The position numbers and the translations under genes are program-made. From the NCBI GenBank assembly GCA_012295275.1, contig CM022671.1, positions 13,188,178 to 13,252,177 of the forward strand: DNA of 64,000 nt, written 5' to 3'. The DNA comes from Chrysomallon squamiferum. Its lineage: Eukaryota > Mollusca > Gastropoda > Neomphalida > Peltospiridae. Positions 47,835 through 59,985 of the stretch are shown one piece after another. The notes below the pieces were generated by a model. The model was not told the origin of the DNA and ran no database searches. It saw only the letters and a program-made list of their open reading frames with translations. Every line of letters begins with the position of its first letter. Position 1 is the stretch's first letter.

Positions 47835-50747
47835 CAGTTTAAAGAATTGTTTATCATGTTTATTTTTGGAATGTGGAGTACTTGAAGAATAAATTACTGA
47901 AATCATGTCTGCCAATCTCTCTGAAGTGATATGAAATGTAGGTTGAAAAAAATTATCTCTGATTATGTACTAAACACTGTAATGTGGAAATGGGCATTTT
48001 CTGCTTGAGTAAGCAATCAAATTCCATAAAGAATAAGTCAAACCAGTTATAATAATGTAGATATTCCTATGATATCTGTGTCTTAGGCATAACCATAGTG
48101 GAAATGTTATTTTGTACTTTTGTATAATATCTGAGCTAAATGTTATTTATTAAAATATATTCAATAACCCACACATCACTTTACTTTCTCTTGACTTCAT
48201 CGTTTCAGATGGTGATAACCACTACACATTGAAAATACATCATTTACAACTAAAATGTTTATGTTTCAGTTTTCATTTACTGTGTCTACCACCTGTTTAT
48301 TAGATGCATATGACCCCATTATCTCAAATGTTTCTGTTTGTATCCGTTAAATATATTTTTCATAGGTAAATTACATCACTGCCAAAACAGTTTTGATCTT
48401 ATAGGGCCTATGTGAAAAATTATTGTTTACACTATCTTGGGGTAAAAGGATCAACATTTCTGAATTGATGTACTGTGTTAGCATGTTTTACAAGGACATC
48501 ATGATTGGACACTGCTAACTGGCTCAAAAAAAAAAAAAATTAATTGTTTAAAATATAGAAATTAATTCTTGGAGAATAATAGCAAATGCGATTTACATTA
48601 GTGATTCTCTCTCTCCCCCAGACTGCTACTGGAATATTTTTCATCTGAATTACCTTTCTTATTTTTTAATCTGTTTTAAAAAGTAAAAAAAAAAAAAAAT
48701 AAAAACAAATACATCAACACATGATTTAATCAGTATTGTTATGTGAAAAGCATATTATTACTTGCACATCCTAAACTCTTTTGCAACTTTATCAAGACAT
48801 TCAAAAATAAGTAACATTATTTTTTTAATAAATAAGTAAAGTTTACTCATGTAGCAAAAATAATGATCATAGAATAATTTACATAAGAATAAAAGCCAAT
48901 GATAATTGAAAATTAGAAAATATTAGGTATAGAAAAAAAGAGAAAAAAGACTTCATATTTACTAATGTTATTATTCTTAACAAAGATGTATTTCAGAGTG
49001 TCAAATACATCTTTGTAAAAATAATAAAATATATTTGGTTAACAAAATATATTTGAGCTGGAACTGTAAAATAAAGCTAGCCCAATGGGCAAGTATCAGT
49101 TGGGTAAAATATGATCACTTGGCCTGCCACAGATCTTGACCTGATAAAATTAGTGCAGACCAGGTGGCTTGTATATATTCATAACAATGTTCAACAACAT
49201 TATTCTTTCTCCAGTCAGTATTTACCACTTTCTTTTTCAGCATTATATAGTAAGATACTAAACCAATATTTTAAATCCCTGTTGGCATTTGAACTTGAGT
49301 CCCATCACATTTAGCCCAAATATCATGACATCCTCAGAATATAAATTTAAAATGCTTGTACAGAGTGGTTTTGTATTACCTCATCAGCCTGTAATGAAGT
49401 TATCAAAGGACTGATTTTTATCTCAAAATGACAATATTCTTCATGGGTTGAACAGTGCATGAAAAAAAGAAAATGTTATCATACTGAGCCTGTCATGAAA
49501 ATACATCCCATATTTTGATTACATATCAGAACTATGATCAATGTAATACATACAACACAGCTTGCACTAACTTCTGATAAAATGCAATTAATGCAACCTG
49601 CTAATGGTTATTACTATCTCCATTTGAAACAAATAATTTTCAAGGTTTCTCAAGAAAAGTGCTGTAAAAACAAATGTTTTCTCCTATATTTGCTAGTTTC
49701 CATCATTATTTTAACTGCAGCTGTTGTTCTGTATCCATTAACATGAGCAAAATGCTGCTGTTTACTCCTTCTGCATGCCCAAGAGAAGATGAGTAACAAG
49801 TTACAGATATTATTATTAGAAATTTCATAATAATTTCATAGTTTTTCCAGCTAGCTTTGAACCTGACACACTGCTACAACCTCAGCTTTTCCTCTGTTTG
49901 TGACCTGCAGCTTTATGTCATAAATATGTTATTTGTAATTAAAGTTTAAGTAAGTAATTTTGGAAACTGTTTGCCAGATCTCTTCTCTACTTACATAAAA
50001 ACCTGCAGAACATAGTTAATTTAACATTTGCATTTAAGTCTTCAATTAAGAAGAAGCTCAGCCAAAAAAAGAGAAAAATGTAAGAAGATAAAAGTAAATG
50101 TTTTGTTTATGTTGAAGTAAAAACATATGGTTGACATTAAAACTTGTATGAGATACAAAATATGTTCTGAATGTTTGGCTTTTATTTTTTGTTACCTTAC
50201 TGGTAATAAAAATAGAAACTGTCAGTTTATTATTTTTACATCAAACTAGGTTTTCATTACATCTGTTGGTCACCAGATCTGACGTTACAAACCTCCAATA
50301 AAGAAGACAGATTCTAAACTATTTTAGAGAGATATTGTTTATGAAACCCCATTTTATTTAAGACACTGATGGTCTGTCCGAGTAATATGTTCCATGGATT
50401 CTTGTATCTTGTTGGTTGTTCTGGAAAATTAATAATTAATAATATGAGTTTTGTGTTGTGTTCTTGGCAAAGTGTTCCATTCTTGCATAACATCTCCAGA
50501 CACAAAGCAGATAATTAGAACAGTTTTTGGCAGCACAACAGGCCGGATCTATGGAGAATATATTCCACTGGTTAATTAAGATTCCTGACTGCAGCATGTC
50601 CATAATGCAAGACTGGACAGCAGACGTTAGTAAGAAACTGGCTTTTATTACTGATGGCTGTTTCTGCTGGTGACAAATCTGTGTTAATAATGTTGATCAG
50701 ACCCATTGGGGGACATGGGGTGTAGATGATCTGTCCAGTTGCTCGTG

Positions 50748-52212
50748 GGATGTCCCATTTGGTCAAATTCCCATTTTGTTGAAAGGCTAAATATGGTTCA
50801 GTGGTCTTATTTACATGTTCCAGATTATATAGAAACTGATTATTATTATATAGATACAGTAATACAATATCCCACATTAACAATCTTTTTTTTTTATACA
50901 AATTATATAAATAGAAATTTAATAGTTAATTGCTCTTAATAAATGATACAAATGGGTACAATGCATGTGTTTAATTCTGTTTTCGTTCTTCGTTTTATGT
51001 TCATTCACGAGCTTCCCTCAGCTATGTTGATCATTTAACATGCATGTAGACACCATACGTACATGTGATGTTCGGATTCTCCTGCCTCTTCTGTTTCGAT
51101 TTAGACTTAACCCTTTTGTAATTTACCTTTTCTATATGTCAATAAAAGTACACAGGCAAATGCTGATGATAAAAAGAAATGGAAGACAATAACTTTAGAA
51201 ACAAAAATACGATATCTTAAATAAACACAATTCCCACAAAAATGAATCCACGATGAGCAGCATATAATTATTTCATAATGTATTTGTATACATTGATTTG
51301 TAAATGATTTACTGTTGGTTTAATATCTATGATGTATTAAATTATTTATGTTTAAATTGCCATTTTATTTCTCCTTATTTAACATTTCTTTTTAAATCAA
51401 ATTTCAATCGTGAAAAATGTAACCACTGTTTTTAACCTTAATTCTGTGTAAATTAGTCTCCCACTTAATGGTATCTCACTTAATGATTGGAAATTTGGAA
51501 CCAATCACAGTTAATCTGAGCTATTACTATAGTATGGATATTGCTTATTGCATAAAATATGCAAATATGAAAACATGGAAATAGTCCATGTACTGAATGT
51601 AGTTGAATGTAAATAATTTAAAAAAAAGGTATTCATCTAAAAAATACAAAATCATATAAAAAAACGTGTGCCTGATGTTTCAGTAAGTTCAGTAATAAGT
51701 AATGTTATAATAACATTGTACGAATCTAGAACTTTCTGTGATGCGTATTTAATGAAATGTGTTTTTAATTGACACTAACATTTTCTAATTTTTTTTTGTT
51801 GTTGTTTTTTTAATGGAAAGGAAATATTGATGAATTAGAAATGACCAGATTAAATAATAATAATGTTGGTGATGATGATAATAATAATACTAAGAAGAAG
51901 AAGATCAATCTCATGACCTGCAGCATCTTTGATGTGATTGGAAAAATAAATAATCTACAAAAATAATCTACAACTTGTTCTACTTTCGGTTGATGTTACA
52001 TAATTGATTTACAAAAAAATGCACTCTGCCCTGAATGTTAGAATCAAGTGCCAACATTATGGCAGCAGAAATCCATCTATAATCAAAACTTGTATGATCA
52101 TGAAGAGGCGAAGTTCATTACATACAGATGTAATCAGGTATTTGGGTAGATGAGTTATTTCAATGAACTGGGATTTTTACGAACTGGGAATTTGACCAGA
52201 TGTGAACACACC
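50748..52212 (-). mobile_element. composite repeat family A, copy 5
   Basis: Starts near TCCCATTTGGTCAAATTCCC and ends GGGAATTTGACCAGATGTGAACACACC. The inner MITE is at 50857-51529. Substitutions are more numerous than in the other copies. The GATGATAATAATAATACTAA run near 51880 is its microsatellite. The part at 51575-52160 is the source or sister of the copy at 55482-56068. Confidence 0.85.
50857..51529 (-). mobile_element. inner MITE with pogo-like ends, copy 5
   Basis: Starts CAGTAATACAATATCCC and ends near GAGCTATTACTA. It is the most diverged copy; the hydrophobic frame seen in copy 2 is broken here. Confidence 0.65.
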
Positions 52213-53184
52213 ATCTGAAAGTCTCATGTAACTGATATGTTTTTATTGGCTTTCCTATTCGATTATTCATTCATTTAACACAGCTGATAGTGACATTGAC
52301 AGCACAGATGTAACCCTTACTGTTACAGCAACAGCTGCAACTTTAATATAATCTATATCTGAAAATGTTTTCTTCTTCCTCTTCCACGAACTAATAAATG
52401 TTTTATATACCTTTTTTATGTTTGTATTTGGATTGTAGAACAAAAGGAACCATAAAAAATACTGAAATAACAGTATTCATAAAATGAAAATCAACATTAT
52501 TTAATAATGTTTAAATAGTAGATTCATTTTACTTGAAATAATATATAAAACAAATATTTATTCAGTGATGACACAGAATATTCAATATTAAAACACATGT
52601 ATATATTCAGGATCAGATATATAAGTGATCACAGATTTTACAATACATTATCAAAATGATGCTTTTATTAGTAACTAACAGACTGATCTGCTCTGGAGCA
52701 GTCCAGTTAATAAGTGAGAATAGCCCAGTATTCCACTGCCTCTTAGTGTGACTATTGACACGTATGACTGACTAATGGGCATAAACTGTAATGTATTTTT
52801 GATCATTTTGCCTCATTTCTAAAGACATATCTTTTATTCTGTATCACGTAATAATTATTTTATCCCCTTTCCAACTTTTTCATTATTAACAGCCACAGAA
52901 ATGTATTTCCAGAATAAGCTGTAGATTTCTCTAACTCTATTTAAGATTAGAAATCACTGCTAATGTATATGTGACCTCTAATTATCTGTAATTAAGTCTG
53001 GTATCCATAAACATTTCAGCATAAGGGTCCATAACCTTTATGGTATCAAGACAAATTTCAAGCAAATAAAGCCTGATCAGTCTATTATTACTTCATATTT
53101 AATATCTTGTTAATTGTTAATTTTCAGATTTTGCATAATAATACAGAGTATTAAATAAACAATTTGTTAATTATTATTTTTCAG
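52213..53184. other. intronic DNA before the 53185 exon
   Basis: No repeat or frame recognised. The T-rich tract ending TATTTTTCAG at 53184 is the acceptor. Confidence 0.55.
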
Positions 53185-53247
53185 ATTGATTCTAATAGTA
53201 TAGCTGCAAGAGATGGTCGTATTAGAGAAGGTGATCAGATATTGCAG
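53185..53247 (+). CDS. PDZRN3/PDZRN4-like gene, middle exon of the second PDZ domain
   Basis: This is a microexon of 63 bases (21 codons, phase 0 at both ends) between TATTTTTCAG and CAG-GTAAGA. It reads IDSNSIAARDGRIREGDQ and ends ILQ. The block I-NSIAA-DGRI-EGD-I is the most conserved part of the PDZRN3/PDZRN4 second PDZ domain: the turn before the first helix and the GD that precedes the fourth strand. It joins the 28592 exon in frame to give FISE-IDSNSIAA, exactly the family order. Together with its neighbours it settles the identification. It is too short for simple ORF-length filters. Confidence 0.95.
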
Positions 53248-53769
53248 GTAAGACTGATTTTATTTGAATATCCCCATTAATAATTTTTCATATTCATTTA
53301 ACCTTTCTGTTTCAATTGTAATAAAGTTATAATTTTGCTTAAGGAACAAAAAATTATTATTTAGGTGCAAAGTCTGGTAAATCTGTACATTAATCCAACA
53401 GCCACATCCATTATTTATTTATTTTTCTCATTGAAATTTGCATGGTTTCGTCTTTATAAAATTATTAATGGATCTAGTTCATATTTGTACATTGATAACC
53501 TTTTTTTTTTTTTTTTTTTTGTAATTTATGTTTCTTAAGAAAATTTTGGGATGTTATTTATATTTTATATATTATTATTTTGTTACATTGTTACTGCAAC
53601 CTTTAATTATTATAAAATAAAACAAAAAAAGCAAGAATGAAAAGACTTAAAATGAAACAGACAAATGGATGAAAAAGTTATAGCTAAATCTTAATGAATT
53701 AGATGCATTTCCATCATCTGACAACCTCTCACCTATTATTATTATTATTAAATATATTTATTTCTGTAG
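53248..53769. other. short 0.5 kb intron
   Basis: Bounded by GTAAGA and TTTCTGTAG. It contains a poly-T run at 53501-53520. It is the only short intron in the window. Confidence 0.85.
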
Positions 53770-53868
53770 ATAAATGGAGTGGATGTACATAATCGTGATC
53801 AAGCTATCAAGCTGTTTTCTGCCAATTCAACAGACACCACCTTACTGGTGACACGACCACAGTTACAG
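53770..53868 (+). CDS. PDZRN3/PDZRN4-like gene, last exon of the second PDZ domain
   Basis: This exon has 99 bases (33 codons, phase 0 at both ends), an acceptor TTTCTGTAG and a donor CAG-GTAACA. It reads INGVDVHNRDQAIKLFSA and ends LLVTRPQLQ. INGVDV-NR is the fifth strand and start of the long PDZ helix, DQAIKLF is the ligand-facing helix, and TLLVTRP is the final strand. With the two previous exons it completes an 87-residue PDZ domain of normal length. The next family segment, a Trp/Asp-rich stretch in vertebrates, was not found before 64000, so the following intron exceeds 10 kb. Confidence 0.94.
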
Positions 53869-55154
53869 GTAACAACAGTCATACTTAATTCAAAATTTTT
53901 GTGTTAATCAAAACATGTTGCTGGTACTTATTACTCATATGCCATTACTGTTACAGGAATTTTATTTTCAATTCTTATTTATTCATATCAAAAGATAAAG
54001 ACATTTAGCCCAAGACAAAATGTGTGGCTAGTTTATATTAATGTGTACTGTGGAATGAGTATAAATGATAGACAAGCATGATAAACACTGGTGGTTTTTC
54101 TTAGAAGAAATCGGACATTTTATTTTCCATGATTCATTTATGCCACTGATACAATGTTTTAATATTTCTATATCAGTGATTGAACCCTGTCTTGTTTGTT
54201 CCTAGGACAGTGATTTTAGTGAGTTAAGGTATTACAACAGTTAAGGTATTAAAGAGCAGGCTTATGTTGGCCTGAATAGTATTGACAGATGTATGTCACT
54301 CAGAGTGTTAAACTATATATTTGTTATCTGTACAAACAAAAATAGACAGACATCATAAAAGGAAAGGCTGCTAAACATTGTGAGGTCGACAGGAAGACAG
54401 ATAAATATCTAGAGAGACAGACAAAACTGGATAAACAAAAAGACATTGAAAAAACCCCATAAAATGGCTTTATTCTCTCTTTTTTCTCTCTAATACCAGC
54501 TTCTGTTTCTTTTCACCCTCTTTTTCTCACTATCCCTCCACAACTTTTTAAATACATATTTCTTATTTCAGTATTTCTTTCTTGTCTTTGTTGTCTGTCT
54601 TTGGCTTTCTCTTTCTCATAACAGTACAATTATACAGTTATAACAAGGCTAAGATGCAGACAGGGATAAAGTTATGTGGAGCTCAGAACTACAAAAAGGT
54701 CGATATGGTATGACAGTTTGGGAACAGAGACAGGATTGAATAAGTCTAAAACAAGCCACATTTTAGCTAACCCAGAGTCTGTCTAAATGTGCAGACCAAA
54801 CTGTGTCACTGTTAGTAAATATTGTTGTCAGTGTCCTGTTCAATCATTCTTCCTGTCTCTTCTTTCTGATATTTCAAAACTGGATGAAATGTTAGATCAC
54901 TGCCAGATGCCAGTGTTGATAAACATTTACAGCTGGATGTCTAGAGGTGTCTTCTTTTTTTCTTATTGTTTGCTTTTTCTTGTTTTTTCAGTAGATGCAT
55001 GGTTGTTACCTTCAAACTGCATATATTTGTGAAACAAACAAAAGTGTATATATTTATGTTAATCTAGAAATATTAGTGATTTTTTTCATTTATGTCAAAT
55101 GTTCTTTTGTACTATCATTTAACTAAGTACAGGGAGAAAGTTATTATTATTTCT
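53869..55154. other. intronic DNA after the PDZ exons
   Basis: The frame at 54787-55032 includes KLDEMLDHCQMPV but has no splice sites that would join it to the PDZ exons, and the family's next segment is not matched. Otherwise there are pyrimidine-rich tracts (54476-54625) and AT-rich filler. Confidence 0.45.
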
Positions 55155-55481
55155 TTCTTTCTTATTAAAATCAGCAGAAACTTTCATTACAAATGAGTGA
55201 AACTGAAGTTGAATTTAATATAAATAACAAAACTGATCCTCAATTAATAATAAAAACAAAACTTACATTTAGAATGGTGAATATAAAATTCTTGTATTTA
55301 AACTATTCAAAAACATTAGGCCTATTTCTACTATTGATTACAATATCAGTTACCATGGCATTATATATAAACAAAAATCCTCAAAAGAGAACTGTCTTTC
55401 AGAGTGCTTTTAGCTGCCCCTTCTATTGAGAGATACATGATACATTACCAGTTGTTATCAATGCAGGTTGAAATGAAAACG
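55155..55481 (+). repeat. duplicated block, first copy (with a 78-codon frame)
   Basis: Nearly identical to 56071-56397. It contains an open frame 55193-55429: a polar start (MSETEVEFNINNK), one hydrophobic segment (TLGLFLLLITISVTMALYI), then a short basic tail. This has the layout of a type II membrane protein start or a random hydrophobic frame; no homolog is recognised. Confidence 0.93.
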
Positions 55482-56068
55482 TGGAAATAGTCCATGTACT
55501 GAATGTAGTTGAATGTAAATAATTTAAAAAAAAAGGTATTCATCTAAAAAATACAAAATCATATAAAAAAACGTGTGCCTGATGTTTCAGTAAGTTCAGT
55601 AATAAGTAATGTTATAATAACATTGTACGAATCTAGAACTTTCTGTGATGCGTATTTAATGAAATGTGTTTTTAATTGACACTAACATTTTCTAATTTTT
55701 TTTTTGTTGTTGTTTTTTTAATGGAAAGGAAATATTGATGAATTAGAAATGACCAGATTAAATAATAATAATGTTGGTGATGATGATAATAATAATACTA
55801 AGAAGAAGAAGATCAATCTCATGACCTGCAGCATCTTTGATGTGATTGGAAAAATAAATAATCTACAAAAATAATCTACAACTTGTTCTACTTTCGGTTG
55901 ATGTTACATAATTGATTTACAAAAAAATGCACTCTGCCCTGAATGTTAGAATCAAGTGCCAACATTATGGCAGCAGAAATCCATCTATAATCAAAACTTG
56001 TATGATCATGAAGAGGCGAAGTTCATTACATACAGATGTAATCAGGTATTTGGGTAGATGAGTTATTT
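55482..56068 (-). repeat. near-identical copy of 51576-52160 inserted between the duplicated blocks
   Basis: The sequence equals part of composite repeat copy 5, including its GATGATAATAATAATACTAA run. I see only homopolymer length differences. It lacks both ends of the composite repeat, so it did not arrive by normal transposition. Confidence 0.93.
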
Positions 56069-56070
56069 TT

Positions 56071-56397
56071 TTCTTTCTTATTAAAATCAGCAGAAACTTT
56101 CATTACAAATGAGTGAAACTGAAGTTGAATTTAATATAAATAACAAAACTGATCCTCAATTAATAATAAAAACAAAACTTACATTTAGAATGGTGAATAT
56201 AAAATTCTTGTATTTAAACTATTCAAAAACATTAGGCCTATTTCTACTATTGATTACAATATCAGTTACCATGGCATTATATATAAACAAAAATCCTCAA
56301 AAGAGAACTGTCTTTCAGAGCGCTTTTAGCTGCCCCTTCTATTGAGAGATACATGATACATTACCAGTTGTTATCAATGCAGGTTGAAATGAAAACG
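56071..56397 (+). repeat. duplicated block, second copy
   Basis: Lies 916 bases downstream of the first copy. In the 78-codon frame I see one difference, AGT to AGC at the Ser of QSAF, which is silent. After GAAAACG the sequence continues into unique DNA (TCATTGAATATAG), so this copy keeps the original right neighbour. Confidence 0.93.
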
Positions 56398-57052
56398 TCA
56401 TTGAATATAGCTTACCTTGTGGATATTTGCACTGAATATTACAGACAAGCTGAAAAGGGGCTTAGTCCCATCTGGTAGAATTCCCATTTCGTAGAAAGGC
56501 TAAATGTGGTTCAGTGGTCTTATTGACATGCTTGGTTTTATCTCAGTCATTATAATGAACTGCTCCAGATTATTTGGAAAGTGATTATTATTGTACAAAT
56601 ACAGTAATATCTCGCTTAACGATATCCTGCTTTAACGATCTTTCTTCTTTACAAATTATATAAATAGAAATTTAATTTAATAGTTAATTGCTCGAAATAA
56701 ATGATACAAATGTATGCATGTTTTTAAGTCCTTTTTCTTTAATTTTTCGTTCATTCACGAGCTTCTGTCAGCTGTGTTGATCAGCTGATCCGTCATATGT
56801 GCTTCTGATATTCTGATTCTCTTTTGTCTTCTGCTTCGATTTAGACTTAAGCTCATTTGTAATTTACCCTTCCAATATGTCAAAACGAATAACACGATAC
56901 CGGCAAATGCTGATGATAAAAAGAAACGGAATTCCCATTTCTTTGAAAGGCTAAATGTGGTTCAGTGGTCTTACTGACATGCATGCCTTTACCTCAGTCA
57001 TTATAATGAACTGTTCCAGATTATTTGGAAAGCGATTATTATTGTATAAATG

Positions 57053-57705
57053 CAGTAATATCTGGCTTAACAATATCCTGCTTTAACGATCTTTTTTCTT
57101 TACAAATTATATAAATAGAAATTTAATAGTTAATTGCTTGAAATAAATGATACAAATGGATACAATGCAATTTTTCAAGTCCGTTTTTGTCCGTTTTCGT
57201 CCGTTTTTTGTTCATTCACGAGCTTCTCTCAGCTGTGTTGATCAGTTGACATGTCATACGTACATCTGATATTCTGATTTTCTTCTGTCTTCTGCTTCGA
57301 TTTAGACTTAAACTCGTTTGTAATTTACCCTTCCAATATCTCAAAACGAATAACAGTATACCAGCAAATGCTGATGATAAAAAGAAACGGAAGACAATAA
57401 CTTTAGAAACAAAATACATTATCTTAAATGAGCGGCATATAATTATTTCTTAATGTATTTGTATAAATTGATTTGTAAATGATTTGCTGTTTACTTAATA
57501 ACTACAATCTATTAAATCATTCATGTCTAAACTGCCATTTTATTTCTTCTTATTTCACCTTTTTTTTTATGTCAGATCTCATCAGCGAGAAAGTAACCAC
57601 TGCTTTTAACCTTAATTCTATGTAAATTAGTCTCCCGCTTAACGATACCTCACTTCACTATCGGAAATTTGGAACCAACTACATCTTTAATCTGAGGTAT
57701 TATTG
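57053..57705 (-). mobile_element. inner MITE with pogo-like ends, copy 7
   Basis: Starts CAGTAATATCTGGC and ends GAGGTATTATTG. It shares subgroup variants with the 30083 copy. The - strand frame 57419-57216 (67 codons) is the same hydrophobic frame as in copy 2. Confidence 0.72.
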
Positions 57706-58309
57706 TAGTATGGATATCGCTTATCGCATAAAGTATGCAAATATGACAAACATCAAAATAATCTATGTATCGAATATAGTGAATGTAAATAATTAAAAAG
57801 AAGGTATTCATCTAAAAGTATTCCCAATGATTTGGTCCTTTGTATAAACTTTTTCAGTCATAGCCAAAGTATTTGCGGATCATAATATCTTTAGTGTACA
57901 TACTATTAATAAACTATGTCACATATATTGTATAATATGTGCACAATCTGAATATGTATGTGTGCATAACGTAAATATGATCAGCAACAGATATCTTGTA
58001 CATGTTTAAGCTGAATATGGTTGAATTCGAAAAGTTAATGATAAATGTAACGTTCAAATATTCTATTTACTTAATATAAGTAATTACTCGTATGTGAAAT
58101 ATGTTTTGTTAAAAATTATATTGCTGAATTAGTTATTTATAATATTTTTGTCGTATTCTCTTACAGAAGCAAGCCATTTTTTTTTCTTTCCTTCTTTTTT
58201 CGTTTTTTTTTTTTTAAAAGATAGATGAAATTGATGTAAAATTGTTTATTATTGGTTGCTTGTTTTGTAATGGAAAGGAAATGTTTATGAACTAGAAATG
58301 ACCAGTTTA

Positions 58310-58315
<6 letters not shown>

Positions 58316-58370
<55 letters not shown>

Positions 58371-58390
58371 GTAACAGTAATTATAATAAG
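58316..58390. repeat. AAT trinucleotide microsatellite
   Basis: AAT repeats with ATG interruptions; the Tyr/His-rich - strand frame over it is an artefact. Confidence 0.95.
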
Positions 58391-58814
58391 AAGAATAACA
58401 ATAATAATAATAATGTTGATGATGATAATTATGATGATGATAATGAGGAGGAAGATGATGAAATAATGAAAAAGTAAAAAATCTACAACAAATGAGTTGT
58501 GAACGCTTATTCTGCTTTAGGTTGATGTTAGATAATTGATTTAGGAACAATACGCATCGCTCTGAATGTAATTATTACTTAATGTATTTGTATAAATTGA
58601 TTTGTAAATGATTTAATGTTTACTTAATATCTTTAATCTATTGAATCATTTATGTCTAAATTGCCGTTTTATTTCTCCTTATTTCACCATTTTTTTATGT
58701 CAAATCTCCTCAGCGAGAAAGTAACCACTGTTTTTAACCTGTAAAATTGTTTATTATTGGTCGCTTGTTTTGTAAAGGAAAGGAAATGTTTATGAATTAG
58801 AAATGACCAGTTTA

Positions 58815-58857
<43 letters not shown>

Positions 58858-58960
58858 GTAACAGTAATTATAATAATAAGAAAAATGCGAATAATAGTAA
58901 TAACAATAATAATAATAATAACAGTAATAATAGTAATATTATAATAATAATAATGTTGAT
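58815..58960. repeat. AAT trinucleotide microsatellite
   Basis: A second AAT/AGT run within the chimeric cluster; the Asn-rich + frame over it is an artefact. Confidence 0.95.
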
Positions 58961-59589
58961 GATACTGAGGAAGAGGAAGATGATGATGATTATAATGAAA
59001 AAGTTACAAATCTACTACAAATGAGCAGTGAACGTTTATTCTGCTTTCGGTTGAAGTTACATAATCGATTTAGGAACAGTGCGCTCCCCCTCTGAATGTT
59101 AGAAAGAAACCAGAGGTATGCACAGGCCAAGTTCTTTATATACAGAGGTAATCAGGTATTGTGGTAGACCAGCTTTTTCTATGAAATGGGAATTATACGG
59201 ACTGGGAATTCTACCAGATGGGAAGACACCCTGAAAAGGTGATCAACTTGGTTAAATTAAACAAAACTTGTCTTTCATTTCATACAAGGCACAGTCTTGT
59301 TTCTCAACCTGTTTACCAACTAAAACAACGCATTTTTTTCAGATATTCATGCAACTGGTCATATTTTTTCCATTTTTGACAGGTTTGTGATAGGCAACCG
59401 TCTCTGTAGTACTGAGAGGTAGACACAAAGTCTAATGGGTACAGAAAAAATGGCACTATGCAAATTTGATAATAAAATGTTATTGCCTATTGATATTTAG
59501 TTATTGGAAGTAGGTGAAGCCCTCCTTACATAAACAATTCATAATTGCACATAAAAATCCCTTACATGGATAATATTTGAGATAATAAT

Positions 59590-59985
59590 TTACTATCCGA
59601 AATAATATAATCTGCATCTATAATCATATTTAACAACTGTTGACAGTTCATAATTAAATGGTCAGTCAAAAGAAATGTAAACCAAAAACAATGCCCCAAA
59701 TACATACATACGTACGTACATATTGGTGTTTGATCATGATAACATGATCAATTAAGTTCTGCTTACAAAAACAATTCATAATTGCTGGTCACAACATCTG
59801 CTGGAAACCTCACCAACTGATTGAGTGATGCTCTGTGTTCTGTATTTTTGAGTGATAATTGTAATATTAAACTCTTTAATACTGTACATTATTAAGCAAA
59901 ACCAAGTGGCTGAATCATCAAAAGTACTTTTAGGTTTTCTTTTAAGCAGCAATGTAGGTGCCTTTTTTCCCAGTGCCATTATTAA
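59590..59985 (-). repeat. dispersed repeat family B, copy 2
   Basis: Inverse of the 42395-42960 repeat: CTGTTGACAGTTCATAATTA, then GTCAGTCAAAAGAAATGTAA, later TTAAGCAAAACCAAGTGGCT. The purine-rich edge motif (inverse GGCACTGGGAAAAAAGGCAC) lies at about 59955-59975. Confidence 0.78.

Larger units (their letters stand above)
42961..50744. other. long AT-rich intronic stretch
   Basis: No gene supported. The - strand frame 43702-43463 (79 codons) has an acceptor-like TTACAG and contains EPLPSDYLNCYTGGSWTKYL, which looks more protein-like than its surroundings; family unknown. The frame at 45019-45297 (+) is also unrecognised. A 45-base segment at 46890 recurs at 47790. Poly-A/T and ATT runs occur at 45780-45830, 46656-46680 and 48528-48538. 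Remaining frames at 44425, 45936, 49111, 49534 and 50314 show nothing. Confidence 0.5.
56458..59230 (-). mobile_element. chimeric cluster of composite repeat family A pieces
   Basis: The order is: an end plus partial MITE (56458-56931); an abrupt restart at AATTCCCATTTCTTTGAAAG with a longer copy (56932 to about 58564, inner MITE 57053-57705); a second return to the MITE/flank region (58566-58738); a skip into the microsatellite block (58739-59040); and finally the outer end CTACCAGATGGGAAGACACC. All pieces have the same orientation. The outer ends at 56458 and 59230 are the two true ends of the family, so one full element seems to have gained internal duplications. Confidence 0.8.

Noticed and set aside
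54787-55032. + frame containing KLDEMLDHCQ as a possible next PDZRN exon
   Set aside because: No acceptor and donor pair in the right phase, and the family's Trp/Asp-rich segment after the PDZ domain is not matched.
58161-58550. 129-codon Tyr/His-rich - strand frame
   Set aside because: It lies over an AAT microsatellite in repeat family A; the composition comes from the trinucleotide run.
58803-59024. Asn-rich + strand frame
   Set aside because: Translation of an AAT microsatellite, not a gene.
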